The notes under the pieces: model-generated
Databases searched by the model: none
What the model saw: the letters and a program-made list of their open reading frames with translations, nothing else
What the model was told of the DNA's origin: nothing
Program-made: the position numbers and the translations under genes
DNA from: Chitinophaga oryziterrae
GTDB lineage: Bacteria; Bacteroidota; Bacteroidia; Chitinophagales; Chitinophagaceae
Reading direction: 5' to 3'
Assembly (NCBI RefSeq): GCF_009758125.1
Contig: NZ_WRXO01000008.1
Location: forward strand, 248,001 to 312,000
Length of the DNA stretch: 64,000 nt
Part shown: positions 9,001 to 18,251 of the stretch, one piece after another
Layout of the letters: every line of letters begins with the position of its first letter
Numbering within the stretch: position 1 is the stretch's first letter

Positions 9001-9661
9001 CTGGATATGTCGGACCGCAGGTATTAATCTTATTAACGTAATTAACCTGGTTATCAATAAAACCATCCAGGCTGCCGCAAAGAAACCACGAAGCAATATT
9101 ACTACCGGCGATATTACAAAGGCCGGCTACTTTATTATCATCTATAGCGGCTGCAGATACCGGTATAATTGCAGCCAGTTTGCTCGAAAAATCGAAACCT
9201 GAAGCTACATAGTTCAGGACACCATAACCCCCGGCACTCAATCCGGTAAGATAAACACGGGAAACATCAACGCGATATTTTGACTTAATATCATTTAGAA
9301 TATTTTGGACCATATCTTCACTGGCCCAGCCATTGGGGATTTGGGGTGAAACGGTAATGAATTTGAATAATTTACCGTTTACTGTAAATTCCATTTTTGC
9401 CCCCTCTGCAATGATCTTTGGCAGACCATGTGCAAGTACTACATTCAAATCCGTACCACGTTCGGTTGCACCGTGAAGAAAAATGATGAGCGGGTAATTG
9501 GTAGATGTGCTGTTGTAATCATCCGGTAAATGTAGCCAGGCTCCCGTTGTTTTATCTGGGGTGATATTGATTGCAATCTTCGTTTGATTCCCCTGTGCAC
9601 GGCTTTGTAAGGGGTAAAACATGCTGATCACTAAGCCTGCAAATAATAATAATCTACTCAT
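6089..9661 (-). CDS. Secreted esterase / right-handed beta-helix / PKD protein with T9SS sorting domain
   Basis: A 1,190-residue multidomain exported protein. Residues 1-23 are a signal peptide ending SRAQG. Residues about 27-260 form an alpha/beta-hydrolase of the LpqC/poly-hydroxybutyrate-depolymerase type: oxyanion region FLHGATERG (61-69), nucleophile elbow GLSAGG with Ser142, likely Asp199 (GSLDG) and His231 (GGTHSD). One PKD/REJ-like domain follows (about 267-357). Residues about 365-800 look like a NosD-type parallel beta-helix with many VYNNTV and IYNNSV rungs. Three more PKD-like domains follow (about 805-1090; GSGSSDPDG, YAWTQISGP). The last 85 residues form a type A T9SS C-terminal domain (IRIYPNPV... 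GMYILQI). It is therefore a predicted PorU/PorV client, probably acting on polysaccharide or ester-decorated glycans. The exact substrate is unknown. Confidence 0.9.
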   Translation of the reverse strand: MSRLLLFAGLVISMFYPLQSRAQGNQTKIAINITPDKTTGAWLHLPDDYNSTSTNYPLIIFLHGATERGTDLNVVLAHGLPKIIAEGAKMEFTVNGKLFKFITVSPQIPNGWASEDMVQNILNDIKSKYRVDVSRVYLTGLSAGGYGVLNYVASGFDFSSKLAAIIPVSAAAIDDNKVAGLCNIAGSNIASWFLCGSLDGFIDNQVNYVNKINTCGPTYPAIATSYPGGTHSDNVWDKAYDATHIYQSPNIYEWMLQYTDTAREIPPPIAAVAAGNTTITLPVDSIVLDGSPSTAPGSRIISYDWKLVSGHLGPILSSTNNAIITVTKLISGRYTFNLTVKNTVGMISTKQVTVVVNPIGGAAGSTCNFCKFLITPGVDGGAYINGVNLHVQPGDTVCIQAGNYSYIQFFNFTGSAVKPIVFVNCGGPVNIGNGGNYGFIFNNTKYFKVTGSGSSDKYGFIVNGVVKRLNVGLAMGKRCTDYEAERVEITGSEVGVMAKVNPDCDTANQYPYFAIRNVKLHDIYIHDVSGEGMYIGNTAPNGTTVTCTDGTVKNVLPPRIYGLRIYNINVANTGWDAIQVASAPEDVEIYNNSVSNFGIMNVGSQQAGIILGGETNGKVYNNTVIKGTGNGIEVFGIGLCSVYNNIISDAGFDSTTSKQDALFIDDRPTKYNYIPLHVNVFNNTIVNSGRDAIRYMNSYGTVAPGNLFYNNLMANVGSKYLNVATGIDYTASNNLSYADITVVKFSNAGAKDFHLASGSPAIDKGLNLSAYFNTDIDGDIRPWGITYDVGADEYESGTIINKPPIAVAGADTTIVFPVSSITLDGSGSSDPDGSIVSYAWTQISGPVTATIGSATTSKPVISGLTTIGTYGFKLIVTDNAGDTASDQVNVILIADTSELVANAGPDKTIRQPKNSSAVSGAGSTDSNGTITGYNWTQVSGPTIATIVSPNKVKTDLNRLTSVGTYIFRLTVTNNKGMKATDDVSIFVIPNPAHGLFANAGTDQTIAYPSVNKVTLDGSASYATNHGYISYYAWTKVSGPDGYSIMNASSPVTVVTFTATGTYVFRLKVTDTYNNTATDDVTIIVGNTGAGTAVKMSSKKLDVAMMNASDIRIYPNPVVSILHLNLRLNATATVVVRIYNSNGEIKGTYYLGTITSIQKDIDVNNLASGMYILQIKNDSNPDLYYKFIKSD

Positions 9662-10104
9662 AAGTAGGTGATTAAATGGTTTTAAATTTAAATAACCACA
9701 CCGTTTTTCTTATGCTATTGTGCCACAACGATCCCCGCCTTTTTGTCGGGCATCCTGTATGCGCGATTATTTAGCAAACATTTCTTTAACAGCTAAGAGC
9801 TGTATCAAGACCTTTGTTACATTTTTCCCACAGGCAACATCTAAGGAAACGGCTAAATCATTAAAGCAAAAAGGATCTCTAATTGAGGACAGTAAAAGGA
9901 AGATTACCTGCATCATCCCTGGCTTAGATCAACCATGGAGTACTTTTAGTCATTTCGACAGGATAGCAGATATAACTGAGAAGGAGGACGTTCGTAATTA
10001 AACCTATATCTTTTGCAAAGATAAGAAATATAACGTCCTGTTGACATTTCCTTATGATAAAATATCTACGAGCAGGATTGTTTAATAATTCAAAAAAGTT
10101 ACAC
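9662..10104. other. Long non-coding spacer upstream of the secreted esterase
   Basis: No convincing gene was found here; the open frames are short, compositionally odd and mostly lack starts with promoter support. On the minus strand a perfect TATCTTTG box (10022-10015) overlaps a near-match TATCTTTTG on the plus strand, together making the palindrome TATCTTTTGCAAAGATA. Outer inverted AGGACGTT / AACGTCCT copies flank it. If the minus box drives the esterase gene, its leader would be about 350 bases. Confidence 0.4.
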
Positions 10105-10134
10105 AAAAAAGGCTGTCTTTTAGTAAGACAGCCT
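10105..10134 (-). terminator. Intrinsic terminator of maeB
   Basis: On the minus strand AGGCTGTCTT / AAGACAGCCT closes a five-base loop and runs into a T-run. It lies about 130 bases after the maeB stop. Confidence 0.75.
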
Positions 10135-10266
10135 CATGATTATTTCTGAACTTGGTCCAGGCGGAAGAACCCTACAGACTTTTCGGGTATCAATAGTTTC
10201 CAGATTAAGCTTAGCATTAGGAGCTTAAAGTGCTATTGGGAAAGAGTTTTCAATTCTTCCCCTTTT

Positions 10267-12567
10267 TCATTTCTTCTTAGCGGGCGTTTTTTCTTTACAG
10301 CATTTATGCTGTGCATCTACTACCGCAATGTTCACCATATTCACGATCTGACGCACCGTACTGCCTAACTGCAGGATATGCACCGGCTTTTTCATCCCTA
10401 ACAGGATGGGGCCTATGGAATCAAAACCCGCTACTTCCTGTAACAGGTTATAAGCCACATTGCCAGCTGTAAGATTGGGGAAAATGAGGGTGTTCACTTC
10501 CTGGTCTATCAACTCGCTGAAAGGATAGCTATCCTTCAGGATTTCTTTGTTGAATGCCATTGCAGCCTGGATTTCGCCGTCCACGATCAATGAAGGGTCC
10601 TTTTTCTTTACTATTTCACGGGCCTTGCTTACCAGTTGTGCTTCAGGAGTACCACTGGAACCGAAGTTGGAATAAGATACCATGGCTATACGGGGAACAA
10701 TGTTGAACTGTCTTACTTCGTTTGCTACCAGCAATGTGATATCTGCCAGTTCTTCCGCTGTAGGATTGAAGTTCACTGTAGTATCCGCAAGGAATAACGG
10801 TCCGCGTTTGGTATTGACGATATACATGCCAGCCACACGTTTCGCATTCTCTTCCATACCTATTACCTGTAATGCAGGACGTATAGTATCCGGGTAGTTA
10901 CGGGTAAGACCGGAGATCAGTGCATCTGCTTCACCGGTTTCCACCATCATACAGCCAAAGTAGTTACGCTCACGCATCACTTTCTTAGCCTCATACAGAT
11001 TAAACCCTTTACGCTGACGCTTTTCAAAGAATAACTGTCCGAATTGATGGCGTTTATCATGCATCTCATCGCTCTTAGGATCGATGATCACGGTATCTTC
11101 CAGTTCAATACCGTTTTCTGCTGCCAGTTGCCGGATCTTGAGTTCATTACCCAGCAGGATCGGATAGGCAATACCTTCATCTCTCACTACCTGTGAGGCT
11201 TTCAGTACTTTCAGGTTATCTGCTTCTGCAAATACCACCTTACGAGGGTCCTGACGGGCCTTGTTCCCGATTACGCGGAATAACTGGTTATCCAGTCCCA
11301 GCCGTTTGTTCAGTACTTCTATATAATCCTCCCAGTTAGTGATGGGCTGTTGTGCAACACCGCTATCCATGGCTGCTTTAGCTACTGCAGGAGCTACATG
11401 GCTCAATAAGCGCGGGTCCAGTGGTTTTGGGATGATATATTTTGGACCGAAAAAGAGGTTCCTCTCATTGTAGGCCAGGTTCACGATATCCGGCACCGGC
11501 TCTTTGGCCAGTTCTGCCAGGGCCTTTACTGCAGCCAGTTTCATTGCTTCGTTGATCTGGGTAGCGCGTACGTCCAATGCTCCGCGGAAGATGTAAGGGA
11601 ATCCCAGTACGTTGTTCACCTGGTTAGGATGATCTGAACGGCCGGTAGCCATGATCACATCCGGGCGGGAACCGATGGCCAGGTCGTAAGCGATCTCCGG
11701 ATCAGGGTTTGCCATGGCAAATACGATAGGGTTCTTGGCCATGCCTTTGATCATGTCCGGTGTTACCACATTCCCTACAGAAAGCCCTACGAATACGTCT
11801 GCACCTTTCATCGCTTCTCCCAGTTCCACTACTTTGGAAGTGGTGGCGAACTGTGTGTGCATCTCTGTGAGATCTGTACGGGAGGTATTCAGCACCCCGT
11901 TCTTATCAAACATCACGAAGTTCTCCAGTTTTGCACCTAAGGCCACATACAGCTTTGCACAGGCCATAGCAGCAGCGCCGGCCCCATTGATGACTATCTT
12001 TACTTTATCTATCTTTTTCTTTACCAGTTCCAGGGCATTGAGCAATGCAGCGCTGGAGATGATAGCCGTACCATGCTGATCATCGTGCATGATAGGGATC
12101 TTCAGTTCTTTTTTCAGGCGTTCTTCGATAGCAAAACATTCCGGACTCTTGATATCTTCCAGGTTAATGCCCCCGAAAGTAGGTTCCAGCGCTTTTACCA
12201 CCTGCACAAACTCGTCTACATCCCTGGTATTCAGCTCTATATCAAACACATCTATATCTGCAAAGATCTTGAATAATACCGCCTTCCCTTCCATTACCGG
12301 TTTACCGGCCTCCGGGCCAATATCTCCGAGTCCCAGTACAGCGGTACCATTACTGATTACCGCTACCAGGTTACCTTTGGCGGTATATTTATATACATTT
12401 TCTACGTCTCTGTGGATTTCCTTGCAGGGTTCAGCTACACCGGGAGAATAGGCGAGTGAAAGGTCCCATTGCGTTTTAGTGTTCTTCGTAGGTATAACTT
12501 CTATTTTGCCAGGCCGTCCCATAGCATGGTAATCCAATGCATCCTGCTTGTTCAGTTTTTTAGCCAT
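10267..12567 (-). CDS. maeB: NADP-dependent malic enzyme fused to phosphotransacetylase-like domain
   Basis: MaeB oxidatively decarboxylates malate to pyruvate, making NADPH. The 766-residue length matches the MaeB hybrid form. Residues 1 to about 430 are the malic enzyme part ([39 protein letters not shown], and the NAD(P)-binding [13 protein letters not shown]). Residues from about 440 are a phosphate acetyltransferase-like domain ([47 protein letters not shown]); in characterised MaeB enzymes this part is regulatory and binds acetyl-CoA rather than being a working transacetylase. The C-terminus is Lys-rich. The gene stands alone, with a spacer and terminator downstream and the DUF4293 gene divergent upstream. 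Confidence 0.96.
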   Translation of the reverse strand: MAKKLNKQDALDYHAMGRPGKIEVIPTKNTKTQWDLSLAYSPGVAEPCKEIHRDVENVYKYTAKGNLVAVISNGTAVLGLGDIGPEAGKPVMEGKAVLFKIFADIDVFDIELNTRDVDEFVQVVKALEPTFGGINLEDIKSPECFAIEERLKKELKIPIMHDDQHGTAIISSAALLNALELVKKKIDKVKIVINGAGAAAMACAKLYVALGAKLENFVMFDKNGVLNTSRTDLTEMHTQFATTSKVVELGEAMKGADVFVGLSVGNVVTPDMIKGMAKNPIVFAMANPDPEIAYDLAIGSRPDVIMATGRSDHPNQVNNVLGFPYIFRGALDVRATQINEAMKLAAVKALAELAKEPVPDIVNLAYNERNLFFGPKYIIPKPLDPRLLSHVAPAVAKAAMDSGVAQQPITNWEDYIEVLNKRLGLDNQLFRVIGNKARQDPRKVVFAEADNLKVLKASQVVRDEGIAYPILLGNELKIRQLAAENGIELEDTVIIDPKSDEMHDKRHQFGQLFFEKRQRKGFNLYEAKKVMRERNYFGCMMVETGEADALISGLTRNYPDTIRPALQVIGMEENAKRVAGMYIVNTKRGPLFLADTTVNFNPTAEELADITLLVANEVRQFNIVPRIAMVSYSNFGSSGTPEAQLVSKAREIVKKKDPSLIVDGEIQAAMAFNKEILKDSYPFSELIDQEVNTLIFPNLTAGNVAYNLLQEVAGFDSIGPILLGMKKPVHILQLGSTVRQIVNMVNIAVVDAQHKCCKEKTPAKKK

Positions 12568-12689
12568 AATTCAAATAAGATTGTTCTTGGGCGTGCAATA
12601 TACGAAGTATTGCAGGAACAGGAAGTACCACGAAAGAGTAGGTTCACAATAATTACTTACTTTTACGACGCTAAACCTGACTGTCTAAC

Positions 12690-13130
12690 ATGATACAACG
12701 TATTCAAACTCTTTATCTTTTATTAGCTGCTGCGGCTGGTGCAGCTACCTGGTTTTTTGATATCTGGAAAGCGACGCTGAGTGATAATGTAGTGAGCTAT
12801 TTTAATGTACAATCCAGCTATCTGGTGTTTGTGCTTTATATGGTGATAGTGATGCTGGCATTGATTTGCATCTTCCTTTTCAAGAAACGTAAAATACAGT
12901 TCAGATTAACCGTGCTGAATATCTTCCTGTCCATAGCCGCTATTGTACTTCAGTATTTTAAAGTGATGGATTTTGCGAATGTTTTGCAGACAGGCGGCAA
13001 AACAATTACCTCTTCCAGCTATCTTCCGGCAGCATTTCTGCCGGTACTTATATTAGTATTCCTGTTTTTAGCGGCGAGAGGAATTTATAAAGATGAAAGG
13101 TTGATTAAGTCGCTGGATAGATTAAGATAA
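12690..13130 (+). CDS. DUF4293 family membrane protein
   Basis: A 146-residue protein with four hydrophobic segments (roughly residues 5-25, 45-68, 76-95, 112-130), a Lys-Arg rich loop (FKKRKIQF) after the second and a charged C-terminus. It begins MIQRIQTLYLLLA, the characteristic opening of DUF4293, a Bacteroidota-only inner membrane family with no known function. It is divergent from maeB. A near-match -7 box, TACTTTTA at 12658-12665, precedes it, giving a leader of about 20 bases. It converges on uvrA with a shared terminator in between. Confidence 0.85.
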   Translation: MIQRIQTLYLLLAAAAGAATWFFDIWKATLSDNVVSYFNVQSSYLVFVLYMVIVMLALICIFLFKKRKIQFRLTVLNIFLSIAAIVLQYFKVMDFANVLQTGGKTITSSSYLPAAFLPVLILVFLFLAARGIYKDERLIKSLDRLR

Positions 13131-13135
13131 TTTAA

Positions 13136-13167
13136 AAAGCCCCTGACGATGTCAGGGGCTTTCTTTT
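13136..13167. terminator. Bidirectional terminator between the DUF4293 gene and uvrA
   Basis: AAAGCCCCTGAC (13136-13147) and GTCAGGGGCTTT (13151-13162) form a perfect 12-bp stem with T-runs on both strands. It sits five bases from each neighbouring stop, serving both convergent genes. Confidence 0.85.
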
Positions 13168-15971
13168 TACAGATATTTACCTGTATAACTTTCTTTTACT
13201 TTTTTCAATCCTTCCGGTAAGCCTGCGTAGAGCAATTTACCACCACCGGCACCACCTTCAGGCCCAAGGTCTATTACCCAGTCGGCGCTTTTTATCACAT
13301 CCATATTATGCTCAATGACCAGTACGGTATGTCCCTGATCTATCAGAGCATTAAAGGATGCGAGTAGTTTTTTGATATCATGGAAATGCAGACCGGTAGT
13401 AGGTTCGTCAAAAATGAACATGATATGTCCCTGTGCTTTGCCTTTTCCCAGGAAAGAGGCCAGCTTTACACGCTGTGCTTCGCCACCACTAAGAGTATCA
13501 CTGCTCTGACCCAGTTTGATATAGCCGAGGCCCACATCACCTAAAGGACGGATCTTGTTGCATACGTCCTTCTCTTCCTTAAAGAATTCAAGTGATTCTT
13601 CCACACTCATAGACAGTACATCGTAGATGCTCTTGCCCCTGTAGGTCACTTCCAGTACTTCTTCCTTGAAGCGTTTGCCACCGCAGGTTTCACATACCAG
13701 GTGCACATCGGCCAGGAACTGCATTTCTACGATCACTTCCCCTTCTCCTTTACAGGTGTCGCAACGGCCACCATCCACATTAAAGGAGAAATGTTTGGGC
13801 TGGAAGCCACGCATTTTGCTCATGGGTTGTTTGGAGTACAGGTCCCTGATCTCATCATATGCTTTGATATAGGTGACCGGGTTGGAACGGGACGATTTTC
13901 CGATGGGGTTCTGGTCGATCATCTCTACCTGGGTGATATCATCCACTGCGCCTTTGAGCGCGCGGTGCTGTCCTACTCTTTCAGCGAATTCCCCTTTCAG
14001 CTTCATCATAGCCGGGTATAGGATTTGTTTGATAAGAGTAGTTTTACCAGAGCCACTTACACCACTTACAACGGTGAGTACCTGTAAGGGGAAATCGACG
14101 TCAATGTTTTTAAGGTTGTTTTGTTTACAGCCTTCCAGTGTAATGGCTTTTTTCCATTTACGGGTGTGGGCCGGTGGTTCTATGGTCAGATGCCCGCTTA
14201 GGTATTTACCTGTAAGGCTTTTGCTGTCTTTTAGTATTTCCTGGTAGTTACCGGCAAAGATCACTTCTCCGCCGAGGTGACTGGCCAGAGGGCCCATGTC
14301 AATAATGTAATCCGCCTCTTCCATCATTTGTTCATCGTGTTCCACTACTACGACGGTGTTGCCAAGATCGCGCAGTTCTTTCATGACGCCGATGAGACGG
14401 TGTGTATCCCTGGCGTGCAGCCCTATACTGGGCTCGTCGAGGATATACATGGAGTTGGTAAGATTACTGCCAAGGGAGCGGGTGAGCTGGATACGCTGGC
14501 TTTCCCCACCACTTAATGTATTAGCCAGGCGGTTGAGGGTAAGGTAACTAAGACCTACATCCAGCAGTGTTTTAAGGCGGTGATGTATTTCTATCAGTAT
14601 CCTTTTACCAACCTGCTGGTCGTATTCATTGAGCTGGAGATTGTTGAACCACCTGTTGAGGTCTTCGATGGGCAACTCCACCAGGTTGGCGATGTTGGTA
14701 TCGTTGATCTTTATGTACAGCGCTTCTTTGCGGAGACGGCCCCCATTGCATTCGGGGCAGAGGGTACGTCCGCGGTAGCGGGACTGTAATACGCGGTATT
14801 GTACTTTGTAGAGGTTCTGCTCTACCATTTTGAAGAACTCGTTGAGTCCGTAGAAGTGTTCGTTGCCTGTCCACAGCAGTTGTACCTGTTCATCTGTCAG
14901 ATCGGTGATCGGTTTGTGAACGGGAAAGTTGAACTTACGGGCCACTTTGATGAGCGCATCTTTGTATTCGCCCATCTTTTCCCCTCTCCAGGGAGCGATG
15001 GCCCCTTCAAATACGCTGAGGCGTTTGTCGGGGATGACTAAGTCGGCATCTATGCCTAAAACCTGGCCAAATCCTTCACAGACAGGGCAGGCACCATACG
15101 GATTATTGAAGGAAAACAGGTTAGGGACAGGTTCCTCGAATTGCAGTCCGTCCAGTTCAAAGCGGTTGGAGAAGTGTTTCATCTCGCCACCATCCACCTC
15201 CACGAGGCAATCGCCTTCACTTTCATAGAAAGCTGTCTGTACGCTGTCTGCGATGCGGTGCAGGTCGTCTTCCTCGAAGTCTTTTACCACGAGGCGGTCT
15301 ACCAGCAGGTAAGCATCTTTGCCTACAGCAGGTTTTTTCTCTTCCAGCAGTTCTTCTATGCGCAGCAATTTATCCTTTGCGTATAAGCGGGTAAAGCCTT
15401 TCTGCATCAGGATCTGTAGTTCTTCCTTTACCTCACGCTTGGCGTGGCGGCGGAAGGTAACCAGCAGTTGTACTTTGGTACCGGTGGGGAGTTTTTTGAT
15501 GAAATCCACCACATCGCTCACCTCATGTTTTTTGACTGGTTGTCCGGATATGGGGGAGTATGTTTTACCTATACGGGCAAAGAGCAGTCGCAGGTAGTCG
15601 TAGATTTCTGTCATGGAGCCCACGGTAGAGCGTGGGGTACGGGTGATCACTTTTTGTTCTATAGCGATAGCCGGGCAGATGCCTTTAATATAATCCACAT
15701 CGGGTTTATTCATACGCATGAGGAACTGGCGGGCATAGGAGCTGAGGCTCTCTGCGTACCTGCGTTGTCCTTCTGCATACAGCGTATCCATTGTTAATGA
15801 TGACTTACCAGAACCAGACACCCCGGTTACCACAACCAGCTTATTGCGGGGGATGCCAACGCTTACGTTTTTCAGGTTATGTACTCTTGCGCCTTTAATG
15901 AATATTTCATCCTTTGTATTAACTGGCTGATCGTCAGTTATTGTTTCCGTTTTCTTCACTTTAGTAGCCAT
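13167..15971 (-). CDS. uvrA: Excinuclease ABC subunit A
   Basis: UvrA is the damage-sensing ATPase of nucleotide excision repair, working with UvrB. The 934 residues contain two ABC modules: Walker [11 protein letters not shown] (50-59) and a second [10 protein letters not shown] in the C-terminal half; signatures [11 protein letters not shown] and [11 protein letters not shown]; Walker B motifs [11 protein letters not shown] and [11 protein letters not shown]. The UvrB-contact region [19 protein letters not shown] is present. The C-terminal zinc module is intact (CDTCKGEG ... CETCGGKRF). The N-terminal zinc module keeps only its second CxxC (Cys295, Cys298); the first pair is replaced by a Cys-free stretch around 267-282. 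The first 20 residues are a poorly conserved charged extension. It is transcribed alone. Confidence 0.96.
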   Translation of the reverse strand: MATKVKKTETITDDQPVNTKDEIFIKGARVHNLKNVSVGIPRNKLVVVTGVSGSGKSSLTMDTLYAEGQRRYAESLSSYARQFLMRMNKPDVDYIKGICPAIAIEQKVITRTPRSTVGSMTEIYDYLRLLFARIGKTYSPISGQPVKKHEVSDVVDFIKKLPTGTKVQLLVTFRRHAKREVKEELQILMQKGFTRLYAKDKLLRIEELLEEKKPAVGKDAYLLVDRLVVKDFEEDDLHRIADSVQTAFYESEGDCLVEVDGGEMKHFSNRFELDGLQFEEPVPNLFSFNNPYGACPVCEGFGQVLGIDADLVIPDKRLSVFEGAIAPWRGEKMGEYKDALIKVARKFNFPVHKPITDLTDEQVQLLWTGNEHFYGLNEFFKMVEQNLYKVQYRVLQSRYRGRTLCPECNGGRLRKEALYIKINDTNIANLVELPIEDLNRWFNNLQLNEYDQQVGKRILIEIHHRLKTLLDVGLSYLTLNRLANTLSGGESQRIQLTRSLGSNLTNSMYILDEPSIGLHARDTHRLIGVMKELRDLGNTVVVVEHDEQMMEEADYIIDMGPLASHLGGEVIFAGNYQEILKDSKSLTGKYLSGHLTIEPPAHTRKWKKAITLEGCKQNNLKNIDVDFPLQVLTVVSGVSGSGKTTLIKQILYPAMMKLKGEFAERVGQHRALKGAVDDITQVEMIDQNPIGKSSRSNPVTYIKAYDEIRDLYSKQPMSKMRGFQPKHFSFNVDGGRCDTCKGEGEVIVEMQFLADVHLVCETCGGKRFKEEVLEVTYRGKSIYDVLSMSVEESLEFFKEEKDVCNKIRPLGDVGLGYIKLGQSSDTLSGGEAQRVKLASFLGKGKAQGHIMFIFDEPTTGLHFHDIKKLLASFNALIDQGHTVLVIEHNMDVIKSADWVIDLGPEGGAGGGKLLYAGLPEGLKKVKESYTGKYL

Positions 15972-16283
15972 GAATCTGCAAATTTCCTCGAAAAAGTTTA
16001 GAATTCTTCCGTTAAATACCGAAAGTAAGGATATTCTCAGATAATTATATTCGCACTGAATCGATTACGCAGCAAAGCTGCACCCTGCCTCAATTACCTT
16101 ATATTAAATCCTTTCAAACGTATCTTGTTTTATTCAACTATTCCATTATATTTGCAATATACCAGAATTTAGGATTATCTTAACATTCACCAAAAAACTG
16201 CCAATTATAGCATAAACTCTACACAATACCTACTGACTGTTAAAGGTCTGTTTCTTATTTTAAACCCGCTATTGTAGACGTTT
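15972..16283. other. Divergent intergenic region between uvrA and the ECF sigma gene
   Basis: The stretch is AT-rich and has no gene. It holds the promoter of the sigma factor (listed separately) and a small GCAGCaaaGCTGC hairpin near 16070-16082. No operator-like repeat suggesting autoregulation was recognised. Confidence 0.4.
16125..16154 (+). promoter_or_regulatory. Predicted promoter of the ECF sigma gene
   Basis: TTG (16125-16127), a 19-base spacer and TATATTTG (16147-16154) match the Bacteroidetes housekeeping promoter closely. The implied leader is about 120 bases, which is long for this window. Confidence 0.6.
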
Positions 16284-16865
16284 ATGCAAATAATGTACAA
16301 ACTCAGTGACGAGCAATTAATTACCCTTTTTAAGAAAGGGCACGCTTCCGCATTGGAGGAATTAGTTCACAGGCACAAAGACAAGCTCTATACCTCCATC
16401 TTTTTACTGGTAAAAGATTCTTTCCTGGCAGAAGATATATTCCAGGATACCTTTATCAAGATCATTGATACGATACGGGCTGAGCGTTATACAGAAAAAG
16501 GCAAGTTCCTTCCCTGGGCAATACGTATTGCACATAACCTGTGTGTAGACCACTTCCGCAAAATTAAACGTAACCCGATCATCAAGACGGGCGACGATAA
16601 AGATATCTTTAATGTATTGGGCTTCAGCGAAAGCAGTGCAGAAGAAAAGATGATCACCCGGCAGAGCCACGACCGTGTGCGCAGAATGCTGGATATGCTT
16701 CCTGAAGAACAACGGGAAGTGATCATACTGCGGCATTACGCAGATCTGAGTTTCAAAGAAATTGCTGACCTCACACACGTGAGTATCAATACCGCATTAG
16801 GCCGTATGAGATATGGCTTAATCAATCTCCGTAAAATGATGACGGAGAAGCAGATTTGTTTGTAA
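16284..16865 (+). CDS. ECF-type RNA polymerase sigma-70 factor
   Basis: A 193-residue alternative sigma factor with region 2 at about 20-90 (LVHRHKDKLYTSIFLLVKD, AEDIFQDTFIKI, ...WAIRIAHNLCVDHFRK) and region 4 at about 135-188 (LPEEQREVIILRHYADLSFKEIA, then a helix-turn-helix ending INTALGRMRYGLINLRKM). It directs RNA polymerase to its own promoter set, which cannot be read from here. No anti-sigma (FecR-like) gene or TonB receptor is adjacent, so it is not an iron-starvation type pair. This sort of stand-alone ECF factor is common in Bacteroidota. M4 is an alternative start three codons in. Confidence 0.92.
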   Translation: MQIMYKLSDEQLITLFKKGHASALEELVHRHKDKLYTSIFLLVKDSFLAEDIFQDTFIKIIDTIRAERYTEKGKFLPWAIRIAHNLCVDHFRKIKRNPIIKTGDDKDIFNVLGFSESSAEEKMITRQSHDRVRRMLDMLPEEQREVIILRHYADLSFKEIADLTHVSINTALGRMRYGLINLRKMMTEKQICL

Positions 16866-16888
16866 TCCGTTTTTTTGCTTGCCATCAG

Positions 16889-16928
16889 CGGGCAGCCGGT
16901 TTAAGTCTCCGACTGCCCGTTTTTTTTA
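16889..16928 (+). terminator. Intrinsic terminator of the sigma factor gene
   Basis: CGGGCAG (16889-16895) and CTGCCCG (16913-16919) form a stem with extra inner pairs, followed by eight T on the plus strand. The T-run overlaps the end of the convergent thiolase gene. Confidence 0.75.
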
Positions 16929-18125
16929 TATCTTCTCGAAGATAATGGTGGCTCCCTGGCCTACACCCACACACATTGTAGCCAATCCATACTTAGCGCC
17001 GGACCTCCGGGCCATCTCATGCATTAACGTAGTAGTGATACGGGCCCCGCTGCATCCTAAAGGATGACCGATAGCGATAGATCCACCATTCACATTGATA
17101 TTTTCAATATCGAGGTTAAGGTCTCTTATGCAGGCCAGTGATTGCGCCGCAAACGCTTCGTTTAATTCTATTAAATCAAGTTGATTTACGGAGATACCTG
17201 CCCTGCGGAGCGCTTTCTCTGTAGCAGGGACAGGGCCAATCCCCATGATGGAAGGGTCTACACCGGCTACTGCCATGGCGTTGATCTTCATGATGGGGGT
17301 GAGATTGTATTGTTTCAAGGCCTGTTCTGATACGATCAGTACTGCCGCCGCACCGTCGTTGATACCGGAAGAGTTACCGGCGGTTACGCTGCCGTCTTTG
17401 GCGAACGCAGGTCTGAGGCCAGCCAGTTTCTCGTAAGAAGTTTCGCGGGGAGGTTCGTCTCTGGAGATAATTACCTGTCCGTCTTTATTGGGAGTGATAG
17501 CGATAGACATTATTTCAGCCTCCCATTTACCGGCATCCAGCGCTTCTTTGTATTTTATCTGGCTCTGGAGGGCGAAATAATCCTGGTCTTCCCGGCTGAT
17601 CTTCCACTGGCGGGCTACGTTTTCTGCCGTTTCACCCATAGAATAGGGATGGTACATATCGGCCAGTTTCCTGTTGGTAAAGCGCCAGCCGATGGTAGAA
17701 TCATAGATTTCTGTTTTACGGCTGAAAGCCCCATCTGCTTTGGGCATTACCAGCGGAGCGCGGGTCATGCTTTCCACGCCACCGGCAATGTATACGTCGC
17801 CTTCCCCGCACATGATGGCTCTGGCAGCGTCCATGATGGCCTGCAGCCCTGAAGCACAAAGGCGGTTAACGGTATTACCGGCAACGGTTACCGGCAAACC
17901 AGCCAGCAGTGCGGCCATACGGGCTACGTCACGGTTGTCTTCACCAGCCTGATTGGCGGCCCCGGCAATCACGTCTTCAATACCGGCAGGATCCAGTGTG
18001 GGATTGCGTTCTATCAGTGCTTTGATCACGTGGGCCAGCATATCGTCTGGCCGGATGGTGCTGAGTACCCCACCATAACGACCGATGGGTGTGCGTACCG
18101 CATCTACTATATAAGCAGCTTGCAT
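16926..18125 (-). CDS. Acetyl-CoA C-acyltransferase (thiolase)
   Basis: Thiolases condense or cleave acyl-CoA and acetyl-CoA in fatty acid beta-oxidation or ketone metabolism. From the chosen start (MQAAYIVDAVRTPIGR) the product is 399 residues, the usual length. The acylated cysteine is Cys90 (NRLCASG); the C-terminal catalytic motifs GGSIAIGHPLGCSGAR (His) and CVGVGQGA (Cys) are present. A longer frame starts at 18173 but adds 16 residues absent from thiolases, and a TACATTTA promoter-like box lies inside that extension, so 18125 is preferred. Beta-oxidation partners (fadB, acyl-CoA dehydrogenase) are not adjacent. The substrate chain length is not evident. Confidence 0.93.
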   Translation of the reverse strand: MQAAYIVDAVRTPIGRYGGVLSTIRPDDMLAHVIKALIERNPTLDPAGIEDVIAGAANQAGEDNRDVARMAALLAGLPVTVAGNTVNRLCASGLQAIMDAARAIMCGEGDVYIAGGVESMTRAPLVMPKADGAFSRKTEIYDSTIGWRFTNRKLADMYHPYSMGETAENVARQWKISREDQDYFALQSQIKYKEALDAGKWEAEIMSIAITPNKDGQVIISRDEPPRETSYEKLAGLRPAFAKDGSVTAGNSSGINDGAAAVLIVSEQALKQYNLTPIMKINAMAVAGVDPSIMGIGPVPATEKALRRAGISVNQLDLIELNEAFAAQSLACIRDLNLDIENINVNGGSIAIGHPLGCSGARITTTLMHEMARRSGAKYGLATMCVGVGQGATIIFEKI

Positions 18126-18188
18126 TGTTCTGTTTTGGTTATAAAAGGCTGTAAATGTAGGTAAAAAGTCCATCGACTAAAAAAACCT

Positions 18189-18196
18189 TACCTTTG
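18189..18196 (+). promoter_or_regulatory. -7 box upstream of rlmN
   Basis: TACCTTTG matches TAnnTTTG. It gives a leader of about 50 bases before the TTG start of rlmN. No clear TTG was seen at the expected upstream spacing. Confidence 0.45.
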
Positions 18197-18251
18197 TCGC
18201 TCATATCGACTGCCGTAAGGCAGACATTATCTCATTTAAAGGTCAAACAAA

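Noticed and set aside
9720-10001. A 93-codon plus-strand frame in the spacer before maeB
   Set aside because: No recognisable protein features, no promoter box or translation signal, and unusual composition. Treated as non-coding.
9924-10106. A 60-codon minus-strand frame near the maeB terminator
   Set aside because: It begins next to the maeB terminator and contains the predicted TATCTTTG promoter box; no domain was recognised.
18126-18173. A 16-residue N-terminal extension of the thiolase
   Set aside because: Not typical of thiolases, and a promoter-like TACATTTA box lies within it. The ATG at 18125 was used.
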